Assembly: GCF_003576645.1 (NCBI RefSeq)
Contig: NC_044920.1
Location: 291,986 to 355,985 of the forward strand
Length of the DNA: 64,000 nt
From: Ipomoea triloba
Taxonomy: Eukaryota > Streptophyta > Magnoliopsida > Solanales > Convolvulaceae
Direction of reading: 5' to 3'
Shown: positions 12,314 to 24,177 of the stretch, piece after piece
How positions within the stretch are numbered: the first letter of the stretch is position 1
Layout of the letters: each line of letters begins with the position of its first letter
The notes under the pieces: model-generated
The model's database searches: none
The model's input: only the letters and a program-made list of their open reading frames with translations
What the model was told of the DNA's origin: nothing
Position numbers and translations under genes: made by a program

Positions 12314-12980
12314 GGGTGTGTTTGGCAAATAGTTATTAGCTGAGAACTGATAGCGAATTGACTTAGTTGATATTTGTTAGTGGATTGGGTTAGCGAGTTT
12401 AACCAACTGATAGCATTAGTTGGTTGCAGAAAAGTGTTTGGTAAGTTATTAGTTGTTAGCTAATAATTGATTACATATAAAATTATCTTTAAGGTATGAG
12501 TGTATTATATTATTTAAACCTATAATAATAATAATAATAAACCTATTATTATTATAAAATTTATGTAAAATAAAATAAACATATGTTTATGAGCTTAGGA
12601 AGCCTGTGAACACTAATCACATGTCGTGTTGCTAATTACCTTCATGATACTAGGCAACGGGCTTATGAGCCTCGTCGATGGGCTCAAGCGCCCTGTTGCC
12701 TAGTATCGTGAAGAGCTGCTAAACTTGTCTGCACTTTCTCATTTAAAAAATATATATAAAAATTATTGAGGGTGTTTTGAAGAAAATAATTTATTTTCTC
12801 AAAAAGCTTGTCAAAAAGGATACTTTGAACAGCTTTTAGAATTTTAGCGTTTGGAAGTAATAAGTTGTTATGAAAAGTTGATTAACCAAACATTCATATT
12901 ACCTATTTGACCAAGTCAAACAACTAATAATAATCAAACCATCTAAAATTAGTTGATCAGCTATGCTACCAAATAGGCCT
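12314..12980. mobile_element. Non-autonomous TIR DNA transposon, hAT-like (tentative)
   Basis: The left end reads GGGTGTGTTTGGCAAATAG. The right end, reverse-complemented, reads AGGCCTATTTGGTAGCATAG, and the next 50 bp remain partly similar. GTGTTTGG ends are common in plant hAT-type MITEs. I cannot show a clear 8-bp target duplication. A near-perfect hairpin lies inside and is listed separately. Confidence 0.4.
12640..12713. repeat. Near-perfect 32-bp inverted repeat (hairpin)
   Basis: The arm at 12640-12671 (starts CTTCATGATACTAGGCAAC) pairs with 12680-12713 (ends GTTGCCTAGTATCGTGAAG) around a loop of about 8 nt with only a few mismatches. The hairpin is more GC-rich than its surroundings and sits within the TIR element. 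Confidence 0.85.
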
Positions 12981-13708
12981 ATGTCAATAATTCACCTTAT
13001 AAGATGGTCATAATCTATCATATAATAATTGTACGTAAAACATCATCGTCAAACTCTATTACATCAACTACTAATGTTGGAGCATGGACTTATTGGCCAT
13101 ACTCCAACATTATATAGATCAAAGCTAATTTAAGGTATTTCAGAGATTTTTGCTATGTTATTATATTTTGCAATGGCTTAATTTAACCTCTAATTATTGT
13201 GCATGAACTTGATGGGACACTATATATAGATTTATCCAACATTTTCTACTTGTCTATTTTCTTTTGTTAAAACTATCTTTAGTATAAATGGCCTCTTGTC
13301 AAGTCTATTTAACTAAACTTTGTTGATTTTGACTAATTTCTTGTGTACATGATAGTTAAGCCAATTATAATAATGAATTTTCTCTCTCCATAAGAAGATA
13401 TAACAAGGTTTCATTGGTTTGGCTTCTTTTAGTTTAGAGATGCCCAAAGTGTGTAATTATGGCTTTTAGCTTGGTGAAAGAAGTAAATTGTAAAACTTGT
13501 TTAGCAGGCAATAGATTTTTTAAAGTGTTTGTATATTGGTAGTGCTCGCGATAGAGTCAATTCCATACCTTGAACTAGCGAAGCAAAACTATTATATTGA
13601 CTTTTTTGAATTAATCAACTAAATGAGCTAACTGTTCGCGGGACTGGAACCACAAGTATTATGTTAACCCTAAACAAATTCTTGTTTACATAAAGTAGGG
13701 CAAATTCT

Positions 13709-13890
13709 GGCTTGGTTCGGTATTGGTAACCACAAGGTTCCAAGTTGGACTTTCAGTAGGAGCAACTTAGTGACCTTCTTGATTTGAATCGGTCAGTTAT
13801 AGACAACTTATTATGCTCGTCTACCTCCTTGTATTCCTTTACCGACAAGACGGGATTTACCCCGTGCACTCTCTCGAATATTGACTGTGA
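13709..13890 (+). mobile_element. Possible tRNA-derived SINE
   Basis: CTTGGTTCGGTATTGGTAAC followed by GGTTCCAAGTTGGAC resembles degenerate pol III A and B boxes, and the sequence runs into a CT-rich segment ending near GTGCACTCTCTC. No poly(A) tail or target duplication is visible, so this is tentative. Confidence 0.3.
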
Positions 13891-14339
13891 TTTTCCTCAT
13901 CATCCAAAAGTTTGGCCTGAGTTTCCTTTAGAGAACCATGATGAGCTGCAGCAGCACATTCAGGTTCTCTTCCCAGTTGCTGTCAGAGCAGAAAAACATG
14001 CAACCTTAGTGCTCTCACAATCAGACTTTGAGGGAGGCAAACATTAAAAGACAAACACATCGCTGTGATAAATATCTGCATGCATGTGTTGGCTAAAGTC
14101 ATGTCCTGGGCTGAAAAATTTCCCCAAACTCTGTATTCTAGCCCCTTGTTGCTGTCCCAAAAGAATGCATAAATCTATCCACTTCACACCAACTTCTTCT
14201 GTATCCACCACCTTGCTGTTGTCAACTGGAATGCCATTGGCCCTCTCCTGGATTCTCTACCTTCTTAGCCTTATCAGTGCTTGACAACCATAATACCGAG
14301 TTATCAGGCCTTTGCTCTACCGTTTACAAAGAAATATAA

Positions 14340-14870
14340 TTAGCCAACTCCTATAGCTCAAGCTTTTAGTATAGTAGTAAGCGGATCCTAGTGCTTTCTA
14401 TTTGACCCTTTTTTTTTTATCAATCTCATTGGACACTTTAACAAGGATAAACACAACTTATCAAGAAAACTGTTGGACGGAAGCTGGTAAGGGCCAAGTC
14501 TAGCACCATGTGACTAGTGAATTGTTGGGCAGAGGTCAGTAAAGGGCCAAGTTCAGCATCCTGGGCCTCGAAAATGTATGGCCGTATAAGAAAATAAAGT
14601 TGTTTCTTCGCTACTAAGTATAGCTTTTGACGTAGTGATAAGCGCTTGAACCTAACAAGTGGTATTAGAGTCAGGTCACAGAGTTGGGCTGATGTCGATA
14701 AAGGTGTAGTACCCTGGCTCTCGAAAATGCGTGGCAATATAAAGAAAAAAGTTAGCAATAACTTTTGGCATATTGGTAAGTGTTTGATTCTAATTAACAA
14801 AAACATCATGGGACACTTTACCTCAGTTGGTCAGGTCCCCAGAACCCCTAGCCACATAAGATCAGCCTAA
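14340..14870. repeat. Cluster of diverged dispersed repeats
   Basis: Diverged copies of the phrase TTTTGACATAGTGGTAAGCG occur near 14365, 14633 and 14762, and once more at 17757. Between them GGCCTCGAAAATG and GGCTCTCGAAAATG blocks repeat. A TGGTATTAGAGTC (14662-14674) resembles the tRNA-Met primer-binding site of LTR elements. I cannot resolve complete element ends. Confidence 0.35.
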
Positions 14871-15573
14871 AATGGTTTGACAGACAACCAAACTAGAAGG
14901 AAATTGCTAACAGGATTCATATATCTGCCATGAATGTTTGTATCAAAAGATCAATCTGATCTGAAACCATCCTACTCTCACTGTCAGAACAAGTTGGCAC
15001 TTGAGACCCTCCACAAAATTTAAGGCCATTTTACACCAGTAAGCAGTGACACCAGCAGAGATTATTGCAGTTTTCCACCTTCATATCCTGGGGCAGAACC
15101 ACTCTAATCTTCCTCTTTGTCAGATTATATCTGTTGTATTAGCACCAACAAAATATCCCCTACCCTGCTTCTGTTCATTATAGGTGTACAACCATGCAAT
15201 GCCAAATGAGATAACCAAAGCAAATATATCATTCAGCCATATCCATTCGTAAACCGTCAAATCAATACAGGCAATTTCATGCTCACAACATGATCTGCTT
15301 AGTCTAACCACTCCCATGAATGCATCTTATCATGGAATGGGGTCCAAACCATCCTTCAGTTCATCCAGACGATCGTTTTACCCCCCGAACAAACCACGAT
15401 TAGCTGTAGTATCATAGTGACTCTTAACCACCCATCACAGGTCTTATATTTTGCCATACACCTCCAAAGCCTTTCGAACTCGCCTTGGCTCTACAGTCTT
15501 TGTAACTATTCCTAAACAAATCAGCTTTGTTTCTCTCATTCCCAACAACTAGCTGAGTGGAACACTTTCCAAG
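14871..15573 (+). promoter_or_regulatory. Upstream region of the LAZY1-type gene
   Basis: No repeats or coding potential seen. By position it should hold the promoter and 5' leader of the gene starting at 15574. The segments 13890-14340 and 14880-15320 look like unique sequence interrupted by the repeat cluster. Confidence 0.35.
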
Positions 15574-17374
15574 ATGAAGGTAATCCCAGACACAACTGAA
15601 AATGTTGTCTTTGCTTATCACTATACTCAGATTATCATCTTCTTTTCTGTGCAGTTACTAGGTTGGATGCATCGGAAGTTTCGACAAGGTAGCCATGAAC
15701 CACTCAAAGATTTCTCCTTAGGTATCACTCTCCCCTTTCTCATCTTCTTCAATGTCATCCTTAAAGATTATATTTTTTTGAAGCAATTAAGGTAGTGTAA
15801 ACATGAATCACAAAACATCTGTCAGGGGCAACCTAAGCAGATTCTTGTATCTGATTCATCATCCTTAATTGTCATTTGACTAGATAAACTAGATTTCTTG
15901 TTTGTTCTTGTCTTGCAGGGCAGCCGTCGTTGGATGACATACAATGCTACCCGAAAACGAATTTCTACACTAAGTCCTCCAGCAAATCTCAGAGAGACAA
16001 CCTTCTGCGCAAATCGTTTGCTGGTCCAGATGGAGACAGGGCGGACGAAGAGGACTTTGAAGAAGAATCTTCAGCTGCACTCACTGAACTGTTCCATGGT
16101 TTTCTCGCAATTGGCACATTGGGAGGAGACCCTATTGTGAACGACCCTTCGACCCCAACGTTTTCCATCTCTGTGGAGAACATAGCGGAGAAAGAAACAG
16201 AAGTGACAGAGAATGATCTGAAGCTGATCAATGACGAGTTGGAGAAGGTGTTGGGAGTAGAGGCCAAAGACGACATCTCATCTGGGAGAAGCAGTCAGGT
16301 TAGTGCTGGGAGGAGCAGTCACTGCAGCACCATCACACTCAGCGGGAAGCAGCTCGAGAGCTTAGACAACAGCGGAAACATTGGAACAAACATTTGTCCG
16401 CTCCAAGGTTACCTGTTTGGTTCTGCAATTGGTCTGCCAGACACAACCATTGCAAAGAAAGAACCTAGGCCATCTCTCGGAGAGCTTTTCCAGAAAACCA
16501 AGTTAGCAGATGAAAACTCTGGAGGAGCAAAATATGACAGGGGCGAAAAACCTCGTATGGACAAGGAACACGACAAGTCTGCTGTGCACCTTGTGAAGAA
16601 AATACTCAAGAAAGGAATGCCCCATGCCTCTTCCAAGAGCTCAACTGCAGCTTTGGGCTGCACTATTGATTCTGCTGCTGCTGAGACAAAACTGCACAAG
16701 GTATGCCCTTTTTCCTTATGCACATCCTAAAAATAGGAATCCTATGAATCTGAAACAAGCTCTGATACCATGTTATAATATAAGATTGGACTATAAATGC
16801 ACATGGGCCAAATCACACTAAAAGACTGAATCCAATCAATTAGCTAGTCTAACACATAACCTTATAAACCCATATGTTCTTATATTTTCAATGTGAGACT
16901 CTTAGCAGTCGTATAGCACCTGAGTATGATCTGTATTGATAATGCGAGGAAAGCAGATTCTGCATATGTTCCACAGGAAAGTCCATCCTGAGAGCACAGC
17001 AACAGCAGAAAAGCTCGACAAGCCCTCCAAAAATGAGATCAGGAACAATCTAATGTATGATGGGGCCTACAACCTCGGAGGTGCTGAAGATGTTGCCCTG
17101 GTGCCTAAGCGACGCATGTCAAAGGAGAGCATAAGGCGTCTGAAGAGCCAATCCAACATGCATCAGTTCACCATTAGTGCTGCTGATTGTAACGGGAACA
17201 GAGAATGCTGGATCAAAAGCGACGCAGACTGTAAGTCTTCCCACTTTGATCTGCACAACATATTCTGTCATCATTTACATTTCCACATCATATCTGTTCT
17301 CTAAAACCGAAAACTGTTACAATCTGTTCTTTGGTTCTGTATGCATTATTGCAGACCTGGTTTTGGAGCTCTAA
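15574..17374 (+). CDS. LAZY1: LAZY1-type gravitropism protein (IGT family)
   Basis: LAZY/IGT proteins act after statolith sedimentation to direct auxin flow and set shoot or branch angle. Five exons: 15574-15579, 15655-15721, 15919-16700, 16957-17230, 17355-17374 (1149 nt, 382 aa). As in the family, exon 1 codes only Met-Lys and exon 2 completes conserved region I (MK-LLGWMHRKFRQ). The signature GFLAIGTLGG is at residues 85-94 (IGT at 89-91). Exon 3 is acidic and Ser-rich. Exon 4 carries ILHMFHRKVHPES. The last exon encodes YLVLEL, the short hydrophobic conserved tail with EAR-like spacing that is needed for function in the family. The start of exon 4 is set at 16957 because only that CAG acceptor keeps the KVHPES frame. 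Intron 3 holds an LTR/TRIM relic. The gene is convergent with the S1P lyase gene. Confidence 0.92.
16759..16907 (-). mobile_element. LTR/PBS remnant (TRIM-like) in LAZY1 intron 3
   Basis: GCTCTGATACCA at 16759-16770 is the exact complement of the tRNA-iMet primer-binding site TGGTATCAGAGC. It abuts TGTTATAATATAAGATTGGA, an LTR-like start, and a plausible end AGACTCTTAGCA lies at about 16907. That gives a 137-bp LTR, small as in TRIM elements. No coding region or second LTR is seen, so it is a remnant in reverse orientation. Confidence 0.6.
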
Positions 17375-17987
17375 GGCCAAGAACCAGAAAACATCAGAAG
17401 CAGCTCAGGTTCACTGCCAGCTAAACCTGCAACATGTTTGGGTTAATGAAACTCTTCTCTATACTAATATGTTTGAGTGATTGAGTCTTGACAAGGTTGA
17501 GAGAGAACTTTATAGCATCAGAATAAGATATGTATTAAAGAGTGTCTGTCTCTTTGATTTATGCTTATTTTATGAGTATTATTATGTACAAAGGTTTGAG
17601 ATGTATGGACCAAGATGAGCATGATTTATGCATAAAAGTATTTGAGATGTTAAGTTAATGTTTGGTTATTATGCATATATAACACTATGTTTTCTCCACT
17701 TGCAAAATGCAGACAGCTTATCAACAGAAAGCATCACAGGTATAAGGAAATAAAATTTTGACATAGTGGTAAGCGTTTGATCATGGCATCCTTATATATA
17801 TGATCAATCAGAACAAAATGAATATGAAAAGTGTACAATACTAGAAAAAAGCAAATGATGTTTTAAACATAGTGAAGCTTTTCATTTTATTTATGTTCTT
17901 GTTGTAAACATTGGCAATCATCAATACAAAGTTTCTGGGATATGTTCCCACTACAAGAAAGAATCATGGAGTAACAGAGCAATGACA
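17375..17987. other. Convergent 3' intergenic region
   Basis: Contains the 3' UTRs of LAZY1 (plus) and the S1P lyase (minus). One copy of the dispersed phrase TTTTGACATAGTGGTAAGCG sits at 17757. No other gene is seen. Confidence 0.6.
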
Positions 17988-20900
17988 CTAGCATGTTCCA
18001 TCCATGTAATCTATCAATAGATCTTTAACCATAACTCTATCCGGTATCCTCCCAGCTGCGCCATATATTGGAGCAAGCCCTCCACTCATAGGACCTGGGT
18101 TTTGTTTCACCTGAAAAACAACACAGATTAAGAAATCCCAAATATTTCATCGCAGTGCACAGCAGAGATAAAGCACCGATGGTTATAGTTAATTCTATTG
18201 TAGATTTGTAGTGGCAGCTAAATAAGCTCCCCAATGTTAATGTTACTTTTCCATGTATGTGTCTTTATTGTATAAAATTGTTTCAGAATCTGATCAGAAA
18301 GCTAAGAACAGGTGGACCAATAGGGGTAAGAGAAAGATAGGCAACGAGTTACTTACAGTCTGGAAAGCGTCTTTGACATCCTTCACAAACTCTTGAGCGA
18401 CTGATGCATGTTGAAGTGTAACGCAAATATGAATGCTGGAAAGGGCAATTAAAATTGGCATTAGAACTAAATTTTCCTCGAGTTTTGAGAATATTAAGAT
18501 ATAATAATTCAAGAGGTAATAAGCTCGAGGAGTCTTCTTTGCAAGATTCACAACGCCCGTGCAGTGCTTACCTATTGGGTCTCTGCAGTGCGTTTAAATG
18601 CCATCCTTTGGACGACAACACATCATTGACTTCAAATATGTCTACAACATCGGACCCGAAGGCAATAATACTCATGTCAGGCCTTCCGATGACAAACAAT
18701 TCTGGAATCTCCTGTATTCTGCAATAATTAAAGAAAAATGGTTATATATCGATGTTGTTTCATAGTTCAAATCCCAATCAAAATTTCGCAATACTAAAAC
18801 GCTCACCCTTTCTGAATTCTCTTAGACGCTTCCATGATCTGCTTAGTATTCTCCAGGTAACCTGTAAGGCATAATGCAATGTCAGTCCACAAGCCATGGA
18901 TCAAGTATCTAGCTCCGGCTAGAGACGATTAGACGGACAACAACAGAGAAAGTAGTCAGGCGCTACCTTCCAGTCCGAGGGACATCATCGCTGCCCAAGC
19001 TCCAGCAATCAGACCTCCGGGCCTGCTCCCAGCAATGGTGGGAGAAATATAAAGCCCGCCAGTCCATTCAGTAACTGAATTGTAAAATGAAGATATATAC
19101 ATACAGTGAGTGATTATCCACAACTAAGCCGAGCACATGTATTTGACATCCAAAAACACTATCAAATGTTGGGTCGTGATCGTATGATGACCCACATCTG
19201 TTTTAAGAATAAAGGAACTCACCAGCAACGAATTGATGCTGTTAAAAGCAGTCCCAGCAAAATGCAAACGAGCCACAACATAAGAGCCCACATTCAGAAA
19301 ATTGAATAAGAAACAAAGAAAAAAAAATTAACCGTGCAATTATTTTGGTCAATGCAAAATATAAAGTACAAATACAATCAACAGTTCAGTAACACAGTAA
19401 TTTGTTAAATGAAGTATGAAAGTTTGGTGGATAAAACGAAGGACATGGAAAGTTACGAATTGAATACCTTCCGAATGTCATGATTTCTGTATAAAACAAC
19501 ACTGGTTCCCTTTGGAGCCAATCCATACTTGTGTACATCCACAGATATTGAGGTTACTCCTTGAACAGTGAAATCGAATGGTGGGACAGGATACCTAATA
19601 GAGCAAAAGCAAAAGTAATTGATTTGAGAATTTTTGACGACTTAGACTCTTGACAAGAATATTGTCTAGAACATCAAGGATAGATTGACCCGACAGATTT
19701 TTAAATTCTTACAGAAAAGTGAAAGTAACTTGGATGTAATTATGCACTTCCAGGCAAGTTCATTTTCTAATACCACTATATCCTGATGAAGTTCTACACA
19801 AAATAGAATACCGACTTTTTCTAAACCTATACAAACAAAATGGAATTACTTTTTAGAAAGTCCCGCTAAAAGCATACACCGTTAAGAAAAGAAATTGGAG
19901 CACCGGAACCCCCTCCAGCACTCAATAATAGCTACTTAATAGGTCTAACAATTGGATAGCGAAAGATCATTGGAGTGAAACATACCCAAGTTTACGAGCA
20001 AATGGCAATACAAATCCACCCAGACAAAGGTCCACATGTAAACAAATTTTGTAGCTAGAAGCTAATTCACCCAGCTCCTGCAGAAGAATACAACTCATGA
20101 ATGAAAAGCAACGCATAGTTGCTCAAACATCCCAAACTGACAAGACTATGTCACTTGCCTCAATTGGATCAATTATTCCATGCGGGAAGCCAGGTGCTGA
20201 CCCAACAATCTGTACATGCATTAGATTTAGTTAGCTAATCTGAAACGGTTGAGTATACTAATGCTGGGAGTGGAAAACTGGAAAAGTCTGGAAATGATCA
20301 TAAATGTTTTTAGTTTATTCGATTGAGATGCATAAAAGAGCATAATAGCAAAACTAGGAACTAAGAATATTACTCCCAGAGCATGACACTGGAGAATACC
20401 ACGATTTGGGGAAAAAAATATGATGGCATATTGTTCATAACAAAGAAATTTGCTCTTACCATTATAGTGTTTTTGTTAATATATTTCTTAATAGCTTTTG
20501 AATCTGCTCGAAATTCTTTATCTACAGGAACTCGCCACAGCTTGATCTTAAAATACTCTGCAGCCTTGTCATATGCTGAGTGGGCAGATACCGGTATTAT
20601 CCTACAGTAACAAATGCTACTCAGTAATGCACAATGCACACATCATAAATGGATATTAAGCAATTTGAGAAGAGAACTGCCTACATTTCCGGCTTAGTGA
20701 TTCCCTTTTTAGCTTTCATATAATCACGTGATGATTTAACAGCTAACAATATACTTTCAGTCCCCCCAGATGTCATGTTTCCGCAAATTTGTCCTCCCGA
20801 AGATTTTTCCTTACTTCCAAGAAGTGCAGCTGTCATTGCAACAACTTCAGCTTCAAATCTTACGACACTAGGAAATACATCCATATGTAGCGGGTTGGTA

Positions 20901-22050
20901 TGGGCAAACCTGAAACGTCATGTATATAACAAAGTGAGAAATTAGCAGATATAAAAGGATAATAGAAGATACTCAATGGAAAGGTGAATGACAGATTTAG
21001 AATCCTTGCTTAGTAAAACATTTCATACAATTTATGGTTTACATATCATACAATACTTATGATATAATGCAACTGCAGAAGTATACGCTTGTTTTGATGG
21101 GTTAATAAGAGAGAGAGAGCAAGTGCCATAAGCCCTTACATTGAACATGCTTGGTTTATCAAAGAAAAATGCCCTTCATTCTCATTCCCTCCAATATAGC
21201 TGCATAAGAATATGTAATTACTCAGTCCATGAGACATAAAACATGATTTCTAACAGTTACTTCGGAATTATAGTTTGTACTATAACATTGTTACCAACAT
21301 ACACTGTACCAGAACATTTGCCCTGCCAGTTCACATCTTTCTCTTTCTCATCTCTCATTTTCTCTATGACACCGTCTCCCAAACCATTCTTCGGCAAATC
21401 AGTTCTCCATCCATCTCTCTTAGATTTACCAGAAGCTTGCATCTTTTCTACAACCTGCCCAGTCAAAGACACAATCTTTCAGCTCCAGAAGGATATGGTC
21501 ATCATTGATGAAAGAAAGATAGAGGAAGAATCATGAAATCTTCAACTTTCTATCATCACTGTGTGACAACAGAGGCATTAAAATAAATACACTGTACAAT
21601 CTAATGTACCCATCAGAGACAACAGTAAAGGAACCAACTTTAAACCTGAACAGAGTATCATATCAGCAGAGCTCATTTATTACTCTTATTTGGCAATGAT
21701 TACTTTGAAAATACAGTTATGAATTCCACAGCTATTTTCAGTTTACTTGAGCTAGTATTTTGCCACTAAGAATTGGCCCACAAGCCCTTCGAAATGGGAG
21801 CCGGTAGAAAGTCACTATTAGCTTAGCACCCAACAGACCTTGGAATATATACAATCAACAAGCATACCAAGAAAACACTAAACACAATCTTGGGATTACC
21901 GAAAATCATAGTTAATACAACAAACGAAGCAGAAAACATTAAAATCCGCAAATTTCAGAGCAAAGTTCACACCTTTTGTTTCTCGGAATCGATATACCTT
22001 TTCACGCCTGGCAACAACCTGTTTCTCAAAGTCGAAACATCAGAAAATCA

Positions 22051-22088
<38 letters not shown>

Positions 22089-22296
22089 TGCCCATGAGAA
22101 ATTACTTGACTAAGCTCATGAAGAACCCAACAAGCGTAGCTTTGAGGCCATGTTCATGGATAACAGCGAAGAAAGATTGAAAACCCCGAGCAACGAGCAG
22201 AGAGAGCAGCGGAGCGAGAAGCAGAGCAAGAGGCTCGTACTGGGCCAAGAAGGAGTTGGCGGAAGCTCTGAGTCGGGTTAGCGAATCAAACTCCAT
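17988..22296 (-). CDS. DPL1: Sphingosine-1-phosphate lyase
   Basis: PLP-dependent ER-membrane enzyme that irreversibly splits long-chain base 1-phosphates into a fatty aldehyde and phosphoethanolamine. Fifteen minus-strand exons: 22106-22296, 21973-22018, 21303-21454, 21140-21199, 20685-20909, 20460-20601, 20159-20209, 19986-20077, 19468-19594, 19223-19238, 18967-19074, 18807-18861, 18572-18718, 18357-18435, 17988-18110. They total 1614 nt (537 aa), close to the plant family length, and all phases agree. An N-terminal membrane segment lies at about residues 20-42 ([18 protein letters not shown]). The fold-type I PLP core follows: [22 protein letters not shown], and [13 protein letters not shown] with the PLP lysine at about Lys342. 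Oddities: intron 7 has a GC donor (GAG|GCAAGT), and exon 10 is only 16 nt (HQFVA plus one base). Confidence 0.95.
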
Positions 22297-23172
22297 TGCC
22301 AGATCGATGCGAACAAGAAAGCAGATAGTTCTTCAGAGTTCAAAGCCGAAACAACTATACAAGAAGAAGATAAGGAGAATTGTATATTAATATTTGTGGT
22401 TCCTTGTCTTATTCATCTTCTTCTTCTCCCATCGTACTGCATTTTAAGCAATCCTATGGGCGCAAGAATCGCGCGGTAGGGTGGAAGAGAGAAAGTCCAA
22501 AATTATTTTCTTTTGTCCATATCTTGGGATAGACCAACTTAATCAATTAATTGATGCCAAATTTCAAAAAAGTACTTCTTTTTTTTTTTTTTTTAATCAC
22601 AATGAACATAAAAAGTGCAATAGTATTTTTCTTACTTTAATATAAAATAAAATAGTAATTGTTTGATTGCTTCAATTAGGCAAATACAAACATCAAACAC
22701 TATTCCTCAATGAGTTTAGAGTTTTTGTATGAAAATTTACAAAACACATTTTTCAACATTTTCAAAGTTAAATAGGAGATTTAAGTAGTCAAAATTGAAC
22801 CAATTCAATAGATATCATAAATTAAGAAGTCGATCGACATTTGGAGGGTATTTCATTCTCCCCCCCCTCCCCCCCTCCCCCCCCTCACTCCTCTCATTCC
22901 TCGAATTTTTTCATGTTCCCGTCATGTTGGGATGAAAAAGTAGGTTTCTTGTCACAATTCAGAGAAAATGACCATTCATATTGACATCTCTAATAAAACT
23001 ATATATATTAGTATAATTATGTAAATCTTACAAATATAATATTTGGAAATAAAATAATATGTAATCATGTATAGTATTTAATATTTATTGGCTACGCTCA
23101 AATATAATTACCTAAAAATAAAATTATAATGTAATGATCAAATATGAATATTTTAATTTGATTTTCGAGTTT
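22297..23172. other. Intergenic region between DPL1 and the Sirevirus element
   Basis: Holds the likely DPL1 promoter (first 200 bp), T runs and a C/T tract. No gene is seen. Confidence 0.6.
22860..22884. repeat. Homopyrimidine C tract
   Basis: Runs of 6-8 C separated by single T. The minus strand therefore has four adjacent G runs, a G-quadruplex-capable pattern. Confidence 0.8.
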
Positions 23173-24107
23173 GTGATACTGTAAATAGCATGTTGGCTAA
23201 ATGTTGATAAATTAATTATGAGTCCAGTACATGAATTACATGAAGATTAGGCTTTTTGGACCTACACGTATGAGGTCTTTTTGGACCTACACGTATGAGA
23301 GGTATATGAGAAGAGCTTAATGCATGCAAATAAATGTAATGCATGGACCTACACGTATGAAGTATATGAGATGAGTTTAATACATGCAAATAAATGTAAT
23401 GCATGTAAATGAAGCTTAGTCTACTGCACTGCATAAACTAAAAGGATGGGATGACATATTTGTTGAGATCAGATGACATATTCAAAGCCACATGTTCATA
23501 CATTCAATTTCAGTACGTGGAAGGTTGAAATGAGGCTACAAATGTGGAAGAAATCAAGTGGAGCTACAGCCACACGTCCATATAATTATGATCCTAAGTC
23601 TCAGGAGTTTTTTTCCTATAAATTGGCGTTGTGTAATAGCAATCAATTCGAAGTTTTCAGACACTATTGAAATAACATTCTACTTAGAAGAAAACTTCAA
23701 CAAGCTGAACGGAGGAAAATTCGAAGTGGCACGACTTCAACGATTAAGTTTGGAAAATCAGGTTCGTTACAATTTGTGTAATTTGTAGAATTATCCAAAA
23801 TTGTAATTCGTTATTTTTCAGAAAGTTACTTACAAGATTAGTGGTTCAAATAGGTGTTAGTCCTAGTTTGTGTAATTTATTGAATCTTGTAAAGTGTAAA
23901 AACTTAGAGTTGCACTTGGCTGAAAAGTATTTTGGGCGTGGCCCCGCAGAATAGAAGGCAGTCTTCAACTGCGTTATCAAATATATGTGCTTATAATTAT
24001 TTGTCTCTTATTCTGCTATACCTTCCAAATATTATTCTTGATCGAGATTGGTTTTTGTGATATTTAAATTCGGTAGTGAACGTACATCCGTGCATTATAA
24101 ACTAACA
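23173..24107 (+). repeat. 5' LTR of the Sirevirus element
   Basis: Begins TGTGATACTGTAAATAGC and ends CATTATAAACTAACA (TG...CA). It contains three copies of GGACCTACACGTATGA and two of ATGCAAATAAATGTAATGCATG at 23262-23405. A TATAAAT at about 23617 may be its promoter TATA box. Nearly identical copies stand at 29910-30845 and 32881-33816. Confidence 0.93.
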
Positions 24108-24109
24108 AT

Positions 24110-24121
24110 TGGTATCAGAGT
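24110..24121 (+). other. Primer-binding site (tRNA-iMet)
   Basis: TGGTATCAGAGT lies two bases after the LTR end and matches the usual Copia site TGGTATCAGAGC except at the last base. Confidence 0.9.
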
Positions 24122-24177
24122 AGTGTCGCTCAAATTACTAGCGAGATCCTAGGGATACTCTAGTTATATTTTGCAGG

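Noticed and set aside
13784..14047. 87-codon plus-strand ORF
   Set aside because: It starts within a SINE-like repeat and shows no domain or splice continuity.
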